This document shows, one piece after another, positions 1-9,666 of a stretch of 64,000 nt of DNA; position 1 is the stretch's first letter; every line of letters starts with the position of its first letter. The position numbers were made by a program, and so were the translations under genes. The DNA is from CAVQCX01 sp963775335. Lineage in GTDB: Bacteria; Pseudomonadota; Gammaproteobacteria; Chromatiales; Chromatiaceae. The notes beneath the pieces were generated by a model. The model was given only the letters and a program-made list of their open reading frames with translations, did not search any database and was not told where the DNA came from. The stretch covers positions 1 through 64,000 of the forward strand of contig CAVZIJ010000002.1 of NCBI GenBank assembly GCA_963775335.1. The letters are read 5' to 3'.

Positions 1-1189
1 CAGGCCGTATCCGCCGCTGGCCCGGTCGCGCGCCTCACCGACCCGGGCGAAGGGCTGCGGCAGACGTTCGAAGACACGTAAGCACCCCCTCACCGTGATC
101 GCGCACCGTTACCAGCGCCTCGCCCGGAAGCGACTCCAGACGAACCTCCACCGTGCTGCCCTCGGCGGTGTGGCGCACCGCGTTGCGCACCACGTTCTCC
201 AGCGCCGCGCGCAGCAGCACCAGGTCGCCGATGAGCGTCGCGGGCGCATCGACCGTCAGGGTCACGCCGCGGGCACGGGCGCGGGCCTCGAAGTCGGCGT
301 CCTGGACAATGCCGGCGAGCAGTTCCCCGAGGACCACCGGAGTCCGATTCAGGTCCATCTGGCCGGACTCCAGGCGGGCCAGAGGAGCACGTCGGCGAGC
401 AGCATCTCCAGGCGGTCGGCCTCACGCTCGATGCGGTCCAGGCTAACGCTCGGATCGGCCTTGCGCCCGGGCCAGCTCCAGGGCCACCTTGAGCCGCGCC
501 AGCGGCGAGCGCAGCTGGTGAGATACATCGCTCAGCAGGCGCCGCTGGGCCTCCAGCAGGGCCCGCACCCGGGTCGCCATCAGGTCGAAGTCCCGGCCCA
601 GGGCCGCCACCTCGTCGTCTCCCTGAAGATCCACCCGTACGTTCAGATTACCGCTGGCCAGGCCCTGGGCGGCGGCGCGCAGCCGGCGCAGGCGACGGGT
701 CAGCAGCGTGGCCAGCCCGAAGCTGACCAGCCCGGTGATCATCGCCGCGAGGGCCAGGCGCACCCAGGGCGCGATCAGCTCGGCGCGCCCGACGTGGTTG
801 ACCGCCACCAGATACAGCGGCGGCCGGCTCTCCGGCACCGTAGCGACCATGACGAAACGGTCGGGCCACAGGCGCGTCGTGCCCGGGGTCAGCTCCAGCC
901 GCTCGCGCAAGCGCTCCGGCAACCGCCCGCCGGCATAGGGCCTGCCGGTCCCATCCACCAGCCAGACGCGCGGACGCCCGCCCCGCTGCAGGCCACCCAG
1001 CCAACGCCCCACGGCCGGCCTGGCACCCTCGTCGAGCAGGGTCGCCACGATCTCGGCATTGGCGCTGAGCCGCTGCTCGGCCTGGCGCAGGTCGTCACCG
1101 CGCAGGTAGCCCTCCAAGGCAAACATCGTGCCACCGAGCAGCAGGGCGGCAAGCCGAAGCTGAGGAGATCTGGAGAACAGCGAATACAT
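1..1189 (-). pseudogene. CpxA-like sensor histidine kinase, frameshifted, partial at window edge
   Basis: This is a membrane sensor kinase encoded directly after its response regulator: the regulator stop at 1190-1192 abuts this ATG at 1189. The first ~248 codons give an N-terminal membrane segment, a periplasmic part, a second membrane segment, a HAMP region and the phospho-acceptor H-box (DVSHQLRSPL). The frame then breaks near 443-470. The next stretch (SVSLDRIEREADRLE) is in another frame, and a further shift precedes the ATPase N-box (NVVRNAVRH) at about 35-358. Another frame at 1-80 encodes a CpxA-like G-box segment (ARDRASGGYGL). At least three frame changes mean no full kinase is made as read, through real decay or sequencing indels. 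The gene continues beyond base 1. Confidence 0.8.
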
Positions 1190-1863
1190 TCACCGCACCA
1201 GATACTGGTAGCCACTGCCGCGCACCGCGCGGATGCGCGGCGCGCGATCGGCCAGCGGCCCGAGCTTGCGGCGGATCTGGCTGATGTGGGTGTCCACGCG
1301 GCGGTCGAACGGGAGCAGCGCACGACCCAGTCCCTCGCGCGCGAGCACATCCTCGGAGTCGCAGCTGCCGGCATTGCGCACCAGCAGCTCCAGAAGGTCC
1401 AGCTCAGCGCCGGTCAGCTCCACCGCACGGCCGGCCACGCTCACCGTGCGCGCGGCCCAGGTCCAGGATCAGGTCGCCCACCCGCCGGGGCCCCGGCTCC
1501 TCGCCGCGCCCCGGCGCAGCCGCGCCCGCAGGCGCGCCACCAGTACCCGCGGGTTGGCCGGCTTGGCCACGTAATCGTCGGCACCCAGCTCCAGCCCCAC
1601 CACCATGTCCACGTCTTCGCCCCGGGCGGTGAGCATCAGCACCGGAGTGGCGATCTCCGGGCGCAGCGCGCGGAGCACGTCGAAGCCGTTCATGCCCGGC
1701 ATCATCAGATCCAGCACCAGCGCGTCCCGTCCACCCTCGCGCGCCCGCGCCGTGCCGCTACGCCATCGTGGGCCGCCGCTACCTCGAAGCCCTCGGTAGC
1801 CAAATACTCGCCGAGCATCTCGCACAGCTCTTGGTCGTCGTCGATCAATAGAACCCTGGGCAT
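1190..1863 (-). pseudogene. CpxR/OmpR-family response regulator, multiply frameshifted
   Basis: The start (ATG at 1861-1863) encodes the acidic pocket of a receiver domain (LLIDDDQELCEML). The frame shifts near 1757-1765, and the phospho-acceptor region (LVLDLMMPGMNG) and the LTARGED and ADDYVAKP motifs lie in a second frame down to about 1470. After more shifts near 1445-1470, a third frame encodes the winged-helix DNA-binding domain ending VRGSGYQYLVR. All parts of an OmpR-type regulator are present and in order, so the loss is by small indels only. It sits upstream of the kinase and divergent from a Spy/CpxP-like gene, the standard Cpx layout. A second, shorter copy of the receiver start is at 12567-12716. 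Confidence 0.8.
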
Positions 1864-2036
1864 AGATTCCTCCGGGAGAGAGTCTCGCCGCTTCGGCCGG
1901 CCACCGGAAGGCCGCTCCGGCCCGCTTTGCCTTTCTTTACATTCCTTTGCAGGGGCGCCACCCACCTTCACCGGCGCGGCCGTTAAGTTATGTGCCCCCC
2001 CGGCGGACCGGGACCCCAAGATTCGAGAGAGATGAA

Positions 2037-2563
2037 ATGCAGATCAAGAAGACCTGGCTGATCCCCGCCGCGGCGGCTGCCCTGATCGTCACCGGCGGCA
2101 CGGCGCTGGCCTGCAACGGCGGCTTCGGCGGCGGCCAACACGGGAGTCCCACGGCATGCACGAAGGTGCCTTCGGCGGCCATCGCGCCGGCCTGCGCGCG
2201 GCCTACCGGGTGAGCGGCCTCACCGATCAGCAGCGCTCCAATCTGGACAAGGTATTCGACGCGGCCCAGGACAGCGCCTACGAGAAGATGAAAAGCTGGC
2301 GCACCGACCGCCGCGCCCTGCGCGAGGCCCTGCGCAACGGTGCCGACCCGGCCACCATCAAACCGCTGGCGGACAAAGCCGGCCAGCACGTCGCCGAGAT
2401 GATCGTGATGCGCGCCGAGACCCGGGCCAAGGTCAACGGCGTGCTGACGCCCGAGCAGCAGACCGAGCTGAAGCAGATGTCCCGGCGCGGCCGCCACCCG
2501 GGTTTCGACGGCCGGACTTCCTTCAATCCTTCCCAGACCCAGCCGCGCGCCCAGGGACTGTGA
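2037..2563 (+). pseudogene. Spy/CpxP-like periplasmic chaperone, one frameshift (copy 1)
   Basis: The product would be a periplasmic LTxxQ-family protein like Spy, CpxP or ZraP. A signal peptide (KKTWLIPAAAAALIV..ALA) is encoded from ATG 2037. The frame changes by one base near 2137-2155, before the helical body (LTDQQRSNLDKVFDAAQ, then LTPEQQTELKQM). Copy 2 at 12894-13418 is uninterrupted in the same stretch, which shows where the indel is: copy 1 lacks part of the His/Gly-rich linker. The gene is divergent from the broken response regulator. Decay or a sequencing error are both possible. Confidence 0.8.
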
Positions 2564-2570
2564 CCGCCGC

Positions 2571-2601
2571 GCCGAAGGGGCCGCCAGGCGGCCCCTTCGG
2601 C
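2571..2601 (+). terminator. Strong hairpin after the Spy-like gene
   Basis: A 15-bp perfect inverted repeat (GCCGAAGGGGCCGCC and its complement around a single A) lies 8 bases past the stop at 2563. No T-run follows, so it could act as an mRNA-stabilising hairpin and not as a true intrinsic terminator. Confidence 0.55.
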
Positions 2602-2766
2602 CGACCCTGGTACGGCAAACCGCAATGACGACCGATTACGACAAAGTACCTCGACAGCAAATCCGGCAGGTATGTCTTCCCGACGACCACCTTGGAATCC
2701 CTACAGGACTTCGAGCCCTACGATCTGAGCTCAGTCTGAGTGCGGAGCGTAGCGTTGCGGGAGTGC

Positions 2767-3044
2767 GGTCCGGGATGGGACCGTCGGGACACGCCGTGAA
2801 TCCCTGCTGGCGCTACGCAGTCCCGCTACGCTGGCAGGTCCCGGACTCAGCATCCGTGCTGAGCCCGTTCGGCCGGAAAAAGCGCCACTGGCGCTTTTCC
2901 TACTCGGCCTCACCCCTGGAGGCTCGGGAGCCGCCTTGCTGGCGCCAAGCCATCCTGCTTGGCTTGCAAGTCCGGGGTTTGCCATCCCTGGCAAACCCGT
3001 TCGGCGGGAGGAATGTCCACCGGACATTCTTCTTTTCCGCCTCA
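2767..3044. repeat. Array of hairpins with conserved loops and changing stems (two related units)
   Basis: Two related units about 131-133 bp apart each carry a 7-bp stem (2846-2863 and 2977-2996), then CCCGTTCGGC, then an 8-9-bp stem (2878-2898 and 3011-3029), then GCCTCACCC or CGCCTCACCC. Stem sequences differ completely between units (CTCAGCA versus GTTTGCC; AAAAGCGCC versus GAATGTCC) but both arms change together, while loop sequences (ATCC-type; ACT/ACC) and linkers stay similar. Further hairpins at 2767-2782 and 2944-2963 carry GGGATG or CATCCT loops. No protein fits, so this is most likely a structured repeat family or RNA. Confidence 0.65.
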
Positions 3045-3177
3045 CCCAGGCGGCTCACGGTCCCGCCAGACCCACCCCGGATCGCTAGACAGAGCGGAGT
3101 CAGTTGCTGGAGCAATCGCCCAGCCGCCAGGGGCGGCTCCAGGTTTCATGGCGCCCTCGGGGCGCTCACCCAATAAG

Positions 3178-3196
3178 CCCCCGGCTTTGCCGGGGG
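3178..3196 (+). terminator. Terminator-like hairpin
   Basis: CCCCCGGC, a TTT loop and GCCGGGGG form an 8-bp GC stem, followed by TCATTT. It closes the hairpin-rich region and may terminate a transcript running through it. Confidence 0.45.
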
Positions 3197-3543
3197 TCAT
3201 TTAACTCACCTCATACCCCGCAGCGCTCAGTTCACGTCGATTGACAAAACGGGTCTTCGCGGATTAGTGTGGGTTACATTGGGGGTTTCTTGGCCGCCAC
3301 GGCTCTGTGCCGGGCAAACCGCTGGCCCAAAACGCGATTCAGCCCTATTGCTCTGGCCGGATCGCTCTCTGGCCGGCAGTCAGTCCACACTATGTCGCAG
3401 ACGAAGCCGCCGGCTGGGAGAAATGACGGGTTTTCAATTATGTTTAGAATATGATAATATTGCAATCTCTCGAGTAAAGGCTCGCCCCGCGATCGCCCGT
3501 GGGCGGCAGGGTCTTCAACTCGATCACAAGAGGAACGGCGATC
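3197..3543. other. Non-coding stretch upstream of rlpA
   Basis: No convincing gene is seen. Bases 3435-3475 are unusually AT-rich for this window (tatgataatattg) and could hold the promoter of the rlpA-like gene. Confidence 0.4.
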
Positions 3544-3945
3544 ATGTCCATCAACACCCTAGCCGCCGGGGTCTTTGCGATCCTGGTATTCACCCCCCTC
3601 AGCGGCGTCGCGAGCGGCCACCGCACCCACCACCGCACCCAAAGCCTGCAAGGCACTGCGTCCTACTACGGCGGCAGGTTCCACGGCCGCAAGACCGCCA
3701 GCGGGGAGCGCTTCAACCAGAATGCCATGACCGCTGCCCACAAGACCCTGCCCTTAGGCACCAAGGTGCGGGTCACTAATCTGAGAAACGGCGAGACCGT
3801 CGACGTCAAGATCAATGACCGCGGCCCCTACATCAAAGGCCGGATCATCGATCTCTCAAAGGGCGCGGCGCGCCGGCTGGGCATGCTCCATTCCGGCACA
3901 GCCAAGGTGAGGCTCGAGGTCGTCTCGGAGAGCGGCGGCGCCTGA
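3544..3945 (+). CDS. rlpA: RlpA-like double-psi beta-barrel lipoprotein-type protein
   Basis: This 133-residue protein has an N-terminal export signal (about residues 1-24) and a single RlpA double-psi beta-barrel domain. The diagnostic motifs are GTASYYGGRFHGRKTASGE, LPLGTKVRVTN, VKINDRGPY and IDLSKGAARRLGM. RlpA proteins act on peptidoglycan as lytic transglycosylases of denuded glycan; this short version has no SPOR domain, so septal targeting is not implied. The start at 3544 follows an AAGAGGA ribosome site; an earlier in-frame start (3499) would add 15 residues before the signal and is less likely. The usual mrdAB/dacA neighbours are absent, so this is a stand-alone paralogue in an accessory region. 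Confidence 0.85.
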   Translation: MSINTLAAGVFAILVFTPLSGVASGHRTHHRTQSLQGTASYYGGRFHGRKTASGERFNQNAMTAAHKTLPLGTKVRVTNLRNGETVDVKINDRGPYIKGRIIDLSKGAARRLGMLHSGTAKVRLEVVSESGGA

Positions 3946-4034
3946 GAGGCGGGGGCCAAGATGGCGACAGAGCCCTCCAGGGTCTGCGGGACTCTCAGAT
4001 GTCCCGTTTTCCCTGGCCCCGTCACGGGTCCGAG

Positions 4035-4519
4035 TGTGCATTGGGGTCTTGTCTTTTGCCCGCCCCGCCCGCGCGATCAGCCGGCTCAAACGCGACACCG
4101 ACAAGCCCAGCTCGCGTGCGATCGCACTCATGCTGAGCGCGCTTCCCGTGTGGGCTCTGTATAGTGCCTCTTCCCGATTCTCGCAGCTTGCCACCAGGAT
4201 TGCCTTGAAGCGCTTCTGGAACAAGTGACCCACCTTGTGGTGGCGGCGGTTGTGGGCCAGGGTGTAGACCCCGTTGATGTGACGCATCAACAAGGACAGA
4301 TTCGCCTGCCGAGTGTGCAGCACGAAGTGGTAGTGGTTGCCCATCAGACAGCAGACAGTAGGCCAGGGCCTTGGCATCAGAGCGCGCGAGTGCCTACGCC
4401 ATTACCTCCAACGGACCCTGCCTGTCCTCGTCATCGACAAAGATGTCTTCGCGCCGATCACCACGGCACGTGACGTGATAGACGGCGCCGGGGAATTCGA
4501 TGCGCAGTGGCCTGGCCAT
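4035..4519 (-). pseudogene. REP-associated tyrosine transposase (RAYT) relic
   Basis: Reading from ATG 4519, the translation starts MARPLRIEFPGAVYHVTCRGDR, matching the intact RAYT at 45396-46235. It meets an in-frame TAG near 4402. The next part, with the HUH signature (NHYHFVLH) and VGHLFQKRFKAIL, lies in another frame. The segment holding the catalytic tyrosine (the YVVLNPVRA region) is missing: RFKAILV runs almost straight into a C-terminal helix-turn-helix (MSAIARELGLSVSRLSRL). The nonsense codon, frameshift and internal deletion make it dead. Confidence 0.8.
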
Positions 4520-4582
4520 AGCGAATGGCTACGCCCGAACAGGGCAAAAGACAAGGCCTTTTGGTTTTACACGCTCGACGGT

Positions 4583-5293
4583 TCAGAGCACAACATGCCG
4601 CCCGCCCTGCTCCGCGAGCCAGCTCTTACGCTGCTCGAACTCTGGCAGCGCCCGCCCAACCTGCAGCCAGAACTCGGGCGTGTGATTCGGCTCGACGAGG
4701 TGAGCCAGCTCGTGGACGATGACGTAGTCCACGATGCTGCCGGGCAGCAGGATCGTGGCCCAGTGGAAATTGACGTTCCCGGCATGGCCGCAGGAGCCCC
4801 AACGGAAGCCCAGGTCGCGGACCTCGACACCCTTTGGCTCGACGCCCATACGGGCGGCCCAGCCCTTCACCCGCCGTTGCAGCCAGTCACTGGCGTGCTC
4901 GGTGTACCAGCGCATGAACTGCGCCCGGCCATTGGCGGCCAGGGGCCGCAGCAGCTTGAACCGGCCCGCCTCCAGCTTGAGCGGCGCGTCCTGCTCTTCC
5001 ACGAGCAGCAGCCGATAGCTCCGGCCCAGGTAGGGGAAGCCCTCGCCGGTGACGAACTCCTTGGCATCCAGCGTCTGATGGCGGGCCTCCTTCTCGGCGA
5101 TCTTGGTGTAGAGCCAGAACCGCTTCTCGCGCACAAACTCGGCAAGCAGCGTCCGGTCTGTCTCCGGCGGGGCCGCAATGATCAGCTCGCCGCCACGGTC
5201 CAGGGTGATCTGCAACGTCTTGCGCCGCGGGCTACGCCGGACTTCGAAGGTCAGGTCGTCGACGGCCAGCAGCTCGATCGGCGTTGCCATCAT
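4583..5293 (-). CDS. YgjP/SprT-like zinc metallopeptidase (DUF45)
   Basis: The 236-residue product belongs to the YgjP-like metallopeptidase family. It has the N-terminal strand-rich part (VRRSPRRKTLQITLDRGG), the RWGSCG motif and the zinc site HELAHLVEPNHTPEFW, with two histidines and a glutamate in HELAH and a third histidine downstream. Genes of this family often sit next to type I restriction genes. Here the ATG overlaps the stop of the preceding hsdR (ATGA, 5290-5293), so translation is coupled. The gene is intact although hsdR is not. The substrate is unknown. Confidence 0.88.
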   Translation of the reverse strand: MMATPIELLAVDDLTFEVRRSPRRKTLQITLDRGGELIIAAPPETDRTLLAEFVREKRFWLYTKIAEKEARHQTLDAKEFVTGEGFPYLGRSYRLLLVEEQDAPLKLEAGRFKLLRPLAANGRAQFMRWYTEHASDWLQRRVKGWAARMGVEPKGVEVRDLGFRWGSCGHAGNVNFHWATILLPGSIVDYVIVHELAHLVEPNHTPEFWLQVGRALPEFEQRKSWLAEQGGRHVVL

Positions 5294-8200
5294 CCCACCA
5301 GCCGGTGATGGTTGGCCTTCGCCAGCTCCATCAGCTTGTCCGCCACCGAGTCCAGCAGCCCGAAGGGCACCACCTCGGCGTCGTCCAGGGTCTGGAAGAT
5401 CCAGCCCCGCAGCCCCTCCCGAGCGTGGGCCCGCTGCCAGAAGCCGACCAGCGCGATCTCCTGGCGTATGTGGTCGACCAGCTCGACGACCACATCGCGG
5501 AGCCGGGCGTTGGCCTCGGCCTCACCTGCCGCATCTCTGACCGACTGCGCGAGCAACAAGTCGAGAAAGACCTGGGTCTCGGGATCGAGGCCGGTGCTCT
5601 CGTCGCGCCGGCGGCCCTGCGCGGCCTCCTGGACCAGTTTCTTGAGTGCCTCGGCCAGCTCGTCCCAGCGCCCCTCGAATTCCTTGAGAATGCCCTTCAG
5701 GCGTTCGGAGAGCTTCTCGTAGCGCGCCGGGTCCTCGTCGAGGTGCTTGCGGATGTGGTAGCGCAGGGCGTGCTCCATTTCGCTGGCCTTCGCACGCGAG
5801 GAGTGCTCCCGCTCGACCTGCTCCTCAAACCGGGCCGAGGTGATCTCTATGGGCGGAATCCTGGGGTCGATCCCCAGGGAGATGATGTGGTCGTCGATCA
5901 GCTTGCGGACCTTCTCGCCCACCTCCTTGCCGATCAGCCGTTCGCTGCTGCGGTAGCGATTGCGGGCCTTGGCCTGGATGTGCGCCAGGGTCTTGGCGTC
6001 GTTGACGAAGGGCAGCCCCTCGGGGCGCGGCAGCACCAGATCCAGCGTGGTCAGGAACGCTTTGAGCTTGACGTGGAGCTCGGCCCGCAGCCGCTCGTCC
6101 TTCAGGAGCTGCACACAGGCCTCGATGTCGGCGATGTCCTCGATGCCGCGCGAGAGAAAGATGCCCAGCGTCCGGCGGTGCCGGTCCCGCAGCTTGGGGA
6201 TCTCGTCCTTCAGGCTCTCCAGCGCCCCCGCCACGTCCTCGGCGCTGTAGGCTGCCAGGGCGTCCTTCAGGTGCCCGGCTACCCCGTAGTAGTCCACGAC
6301 GATGCCGCAGCCCTTCTCGACCCCGCCGCGGGCATAGGTTCGGTTCACCCGAGCGATGGCCTGGAGCAGCTCTGCCTCCTTGATGTGCCGGTCGAGGTAC
6401 ATCACCTGCTCCACCGGGGCGTCGAAACCCGTGAGCAGCATCGACTTGACGATCAGGAAGGCCAGCGGGTCGGCCTTGTCGTGATCCGCTGTGTTGGGCC
6501 CGTCGGCGAACAGCGGCTTCTTGAAGCGGGCGATACGGGCGTCGATCTTGGAGCGGGTCGACCATTCGCGCTGCGGGTCCACGGAGTCGTTGTGCTCGCT
6601 GGAGATCACCGGGGCGAAGCTCCAGGGCCTGGATGGTCGGCAGGAAGCGGTGGGCCCGTATGAGGAACGCCTTCTCCGGCGCAAGCAGGTTGACCGCGTC
6701 ATCGTCCAGATCGAGCAGGTTCGGGTGCAGGCCCTTCAGCTCCGCGACCAGATCATCCTGGGCCTCTCGGAAGGCGTCGTAGTAGCGGATGGTCGCCCGC
6801 CGACTGACCGCCACCACCTGCGCCTTGAGCCCGTTGGGCAGGACGTTCTCGACATAGTGGCGCAGCATGCTGCGGGCCTTGGCCGCGATGAGCCGCTCGG
6901 CCTCCATGACCTGGCCCTTGGTCGCGTACTTCTGCTTGATCGCCTCCAGCTCCTCGGGGGTGCGACCGACCAGCATGTCCTCGAAGACCTCGTCCAGCGC
7001 CCGGCCGTCCTCCACCGCGGCCCCGGTGGTGCGGCCCTCGTAGAGGATGGGGACCGTCGCCCCGTCGGCCTCGGACTCGCGCAGCGTGTAACGGTCGATG
7101 AACTCACCGAAGATCCGCGCGGTCTGGCCCTTGGCCCGCATGATGATGGGCGTGCCGGTGAAGCCGATCTTCACGCAGTTGGGCAGGGCCCGCATCAGGT
7201 TGGCGTGGGCGGTGTTGGTATGGCTGCGGTGGGCCTCGTCCACCAGCACCAGGATGTCCTCGTCGGCGTTCAGCTCCGGCAATGGCAGGGTCCTGGTCGG
7301 CGCCCGTTCCGCCCTATCCTCGTCGTCCTCGTCAGCCTCGTTCTCGTCGTCTGGCGCGCCCGCATCGAGCAGCTCGCCGCGGTACTTCTGGATCATGGCG
7401 AAGACCAGATCCTTGCCCTTGCGCCGCAGCGTCGCCTGCAGGACCTCGTAGGACGACACCGTTCTGGGGCCCTGCTGTTCCGGTTTGACGATGGTCAGCA
7501 CCTCGTCGGTCAGGGCGGCGGTGTCGGCGAGCTGCTTCTGCAGGTCCCGCCGGTCGGTGACGACAACGATCTTGAAGCGGCGCAGCCTCGGGTCCGAGCG
7601 CATCTTGCGGATCAGGAAGACCATGGTGAGGCTCTTCCCGCTCCCCTGGGTGTGCCAGATGATGCCGCCGCGGCGGTCCTGCTCGCCGTCCTCGGATCGG
7701 GTCTTGCCGGTGAGCATCCGCTGGATGGCCAACTGCACGGCACGGAACTGCTGGTAGCGGCAGACCAGCTTCACCCTGCGCCCGCCCGACTCCATGAACA
7801 GGGTGAAGTGGCGCAAGATGTCGAGCAGGTGCGCGGGCCGCAGCATTCCCGCCACCAGCTTCTCTTGGCTGGTGAGGGAGCGCCGCGCCGGCCTTGCCCA
7901 GCTCGTCCGCCACCTCGGCCATGGGCGTGGGGCTGGTGTCCTTCCACTCCAGGAAGCGGACCGCCAGCGACGAGAAGGTGCCCGCCCGCGCCTGCTCGCC
8001 GCAGGTGGCGACGACGAACTGGGAGTAGTGGAAGAGCTGCTCGTTGCCCTCGTTCACGTCCACCACGCCCAGGTCCCTGCGGCGGTTCGCGTACCGCTGG
8101 AGCTGGTTGACCGCGTCCTCCAGCGGCGTAGCCGCATAGGGGCTCTTGCACTCCACCACCACCAGCGGGATGCCGTTGACGAAGAGCACGATGTCGGGCC

Positions 8201-8648
8201 GGATGTGCTTGTCGGCCTGCCCCGCCGGGCAGGCGACCTGGAACTGATTGATGGCCCGGAAGCGGTTGTTGTCGGGGTTGTCCCAGTCGATGAAGTGGAC
8301 GGTGCGCCCCCGGCCCTGGTCCCAGCCCTCGACGCCATCGACCACCGTGCCCTTGAGCAGCAGCTCGGTGGCCTTCTGGTTGGCCTCGAGCAGCTTGGCG
8401 GTGCCGAGCCGCTGCAGGGCGTTCACGGCCTGCATGACGCGGCCCTCGTCGAGCCAGGGCTTGCCGGCAGTATCCCGGTTGATGCGGCGCAGCGCCTGCC
8501 TGAGATCGTCGGAGAGCAAAACCTCCCGGAAGCTCTCCCGGCCAGTGACGCTCGGATCATCGACGCTGCCAAGGGTGTGCTGCCAGCCCATGCGCACGAG
8601 CTGGTCGATGAAGGGCTGCTCAACCTCGCAATATTCTCCGCCTTCCAT
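5290..8648 (-). pseudogene. hsdR: Type I restriction enzyme R subunit (HsdR), two frameshifts
   Basis: The gene spans about 1,120 codons in three frames. Frame one (8648 to ~7870) has the nuclease region (RPDIVLFVNGIPLVVVECK, a PD-(D/E)xK core). Frame two (~7865 to ~6625) has the translocase Walker A (HTQGSGKS), the box VDEAHRSH and TGTPI. Frame three (~6625 to 5290) has the later helicase motifs (GFDAPVEQVMYLDRH, QAIARVNRTY) and the C-terminal domain. Junctions are near 7860-7872 and 6610-6630. Every domain is otherwise intact. No HsdM or HsdS gene is in the window, so even a corrected HsdR would need partners elsewhere. The downstream metallopeptidase is translationally coupled. Confidence 0.88.
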
Positions 8649-8781
8649 TAGTCAGCAATTTTCGGGGGCACCCGGCCGGCACGGGATCCCTCAGACGCCA
8701 CCTGGTCGAAAACTCCCGTCAGGTGGCGCGCAGCGAACGTCATCCCGATAATCGCCCGACACTCTTCGGATGCCTGACTCC

Positions 8782-8919
8782 TCACGCCGCCACCCTCCGC
8801 ACCGCCTCCCCAAGCCTCCGCACAAACCCCGACTCCCGATGACAGGTCATCACCAGCCTGTCCATCGCCCGAGTCATGGCGACATAGGCGAGCCGTATCT
8901 CGTCCGCCTCGCTCTCGGG
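8782..8919 (-). pseudogene. UvrD/REP-type helicase C-terminus relic (1)
   Basis: The reverse frame reads EADEIRLAYVAMTRAMDRL and ends GFVRRLGEAVRRVAA-stop. The VAMTRAMDRL stretch is helicase motif VI of superfamily I (usually VAxTRAxxxL). Only about 45 codons survive; upstream of 8919 the sequence turns into short repeats. A second copy of the same gene end is at 9667-9741. Confidence 0.7.
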
Positions 8920-8988
8920 ATGGCAACAGGGTCAGACACGGATGGCAACAGGGTGGCAACAGGGTCATGGCAACAGGGTCAGACACGA
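8920..8988. repeat. Short repeats of ATGGCAACAGGGT(CAGACACG)
   Basis: The unit GGCAACAGGGT occurs four times, three of them preceded by AT or AT-like bases and two followed by CAGACACG. The reverse complement contains TGACCCTGTTGCC, related to the TGACCC-containing repeats near 13784, 18145 and 46270. Confidence 0.6.
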
Positions 8989-9060
8989 TTTCCGGAAGGG
9001 CCGGTCATCGCACCACCTTCTTCCCCTGCCCCCCGAGCACCGCTGTCTTTCCCCAAACGC

Positions 9061-9273
9061 TCATGCGTACATCAACCGGCCTTTGGGCTCCGGGATCGGG
9101 CGGCCAAGCTCGCGCGCGGTCTCGATCCAATCTTCAATGACCCGCTGGGCGTTTGACACCGCCTGGTCATAGGTCTCGCCATCGGCCATGCACCCGGGTA
9201 GCTCCGGCACCTCAACGACGAACAACCCGTCTTCCTCGCTCCAGTAGATGATCAACTCGTACTTAATCGACAT
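9061..9273 (-). CDS. hicB: HicB-family antitoxin
   Basis: The 70-residue protein has the HicB partial RNase H-like fold: IKYELIIYWSEEDGLFVVEVPELPGCMADGETYDQAVSNA is the typical pattern. It would neutralise the HicA RNase encoded just upstream. ATG 9273 overlaps the end of hicA by 11 bases, the usual hicA-hicB coupling. It lacks a clear C-terminal DNA-binding extension, so any autoregulation would have to come through the core domain. A longer in-frame start upstream lies inside hicA and is rejected. Confidence 0.85.
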   Translation of the reverse strand: MSIKYELIIYWSEEDGLFVVEVPELPGCMADGETYDQAVSNAQRVIEDWIETARELGRPIPEPKGRLMYA

Positions 9274-9454
9274 CGGACTCTCCCAACCGGTACCTGACCA
9301 GGATACCCCTGACCTGTCTGACCTGATACGCCTTGGCCTGGCTCCCCTTCGGCTGCAGATTGACGATCTCTTCGACACCATGCCGCGTGAAGACGTGGTG
9401 GTCGCCCTTGATTCTTTGATCAAATCCGAGGCGAATCAGCAGCTGACAGAGCAT
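9263..9454 (-). CDS. hicA: HicA-family mRNA interferase toxin, start uncertain
   Basis: HicA toxins cleave mRNA through a dsRBD-like fold with a catalytic histidine. Here the pattern LCQLLIRLGFDQRIKGDHHVF followed by NLQPKGSQAKAYQVRQVRGIL fits, with the expected histidine in GDHHVF. Homology appears to continue upstream of ATG 9454 (KYSKLREKVLPGSADSNIEFS), but no in-frame ATG, GTG or TTG is found before a stop near 9525. An ATG in another frame sits just there (ATGAAGGCCGAAGGG). Either translation starts at 9454 with a shortened protein, or one base has been gained or lost near the original start. Confidence 0.75.
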   Translation of the reverse strand: MLCQLLIRLGFDQRIKGDHHVFTRHGVEEIVNLQPKGSQAKAYQVRQVRGILVRYRLGESDVD

Positions 9455-9666
9455 CGAGAATTCGATGTTGCTATCCGCGCTACCCGGCAGAACCTTCTCC
9501 CTCAGCTTTGAGTATTTCCCCTTCGGCCTTCATCCTTGAAATGGAAAGGTCCGCCACCGTTGGACAAGGGTACGCTTGATGGAATCCCCGGTTATCAGGA
9601 TAGGCGGATTCGCCCCACCCTGGGCCCCACCGAGCTCACACGCGGTTCCTGACTCTCCGAATATGT

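Noticed and set aside
95..2035. 646-codon open frame on the plus strand
   Set aside because: It is antisense to the kinase and regulator genes, whose motifs are unmistakable; it has no recognisable domains and is a high-GC shadow.
2625..3176. 183-codon frame over the hairpin repeats
   Set aside because: It consists of inverted-repeat DNA with no protein-like pattern; several frames are open in the same region.
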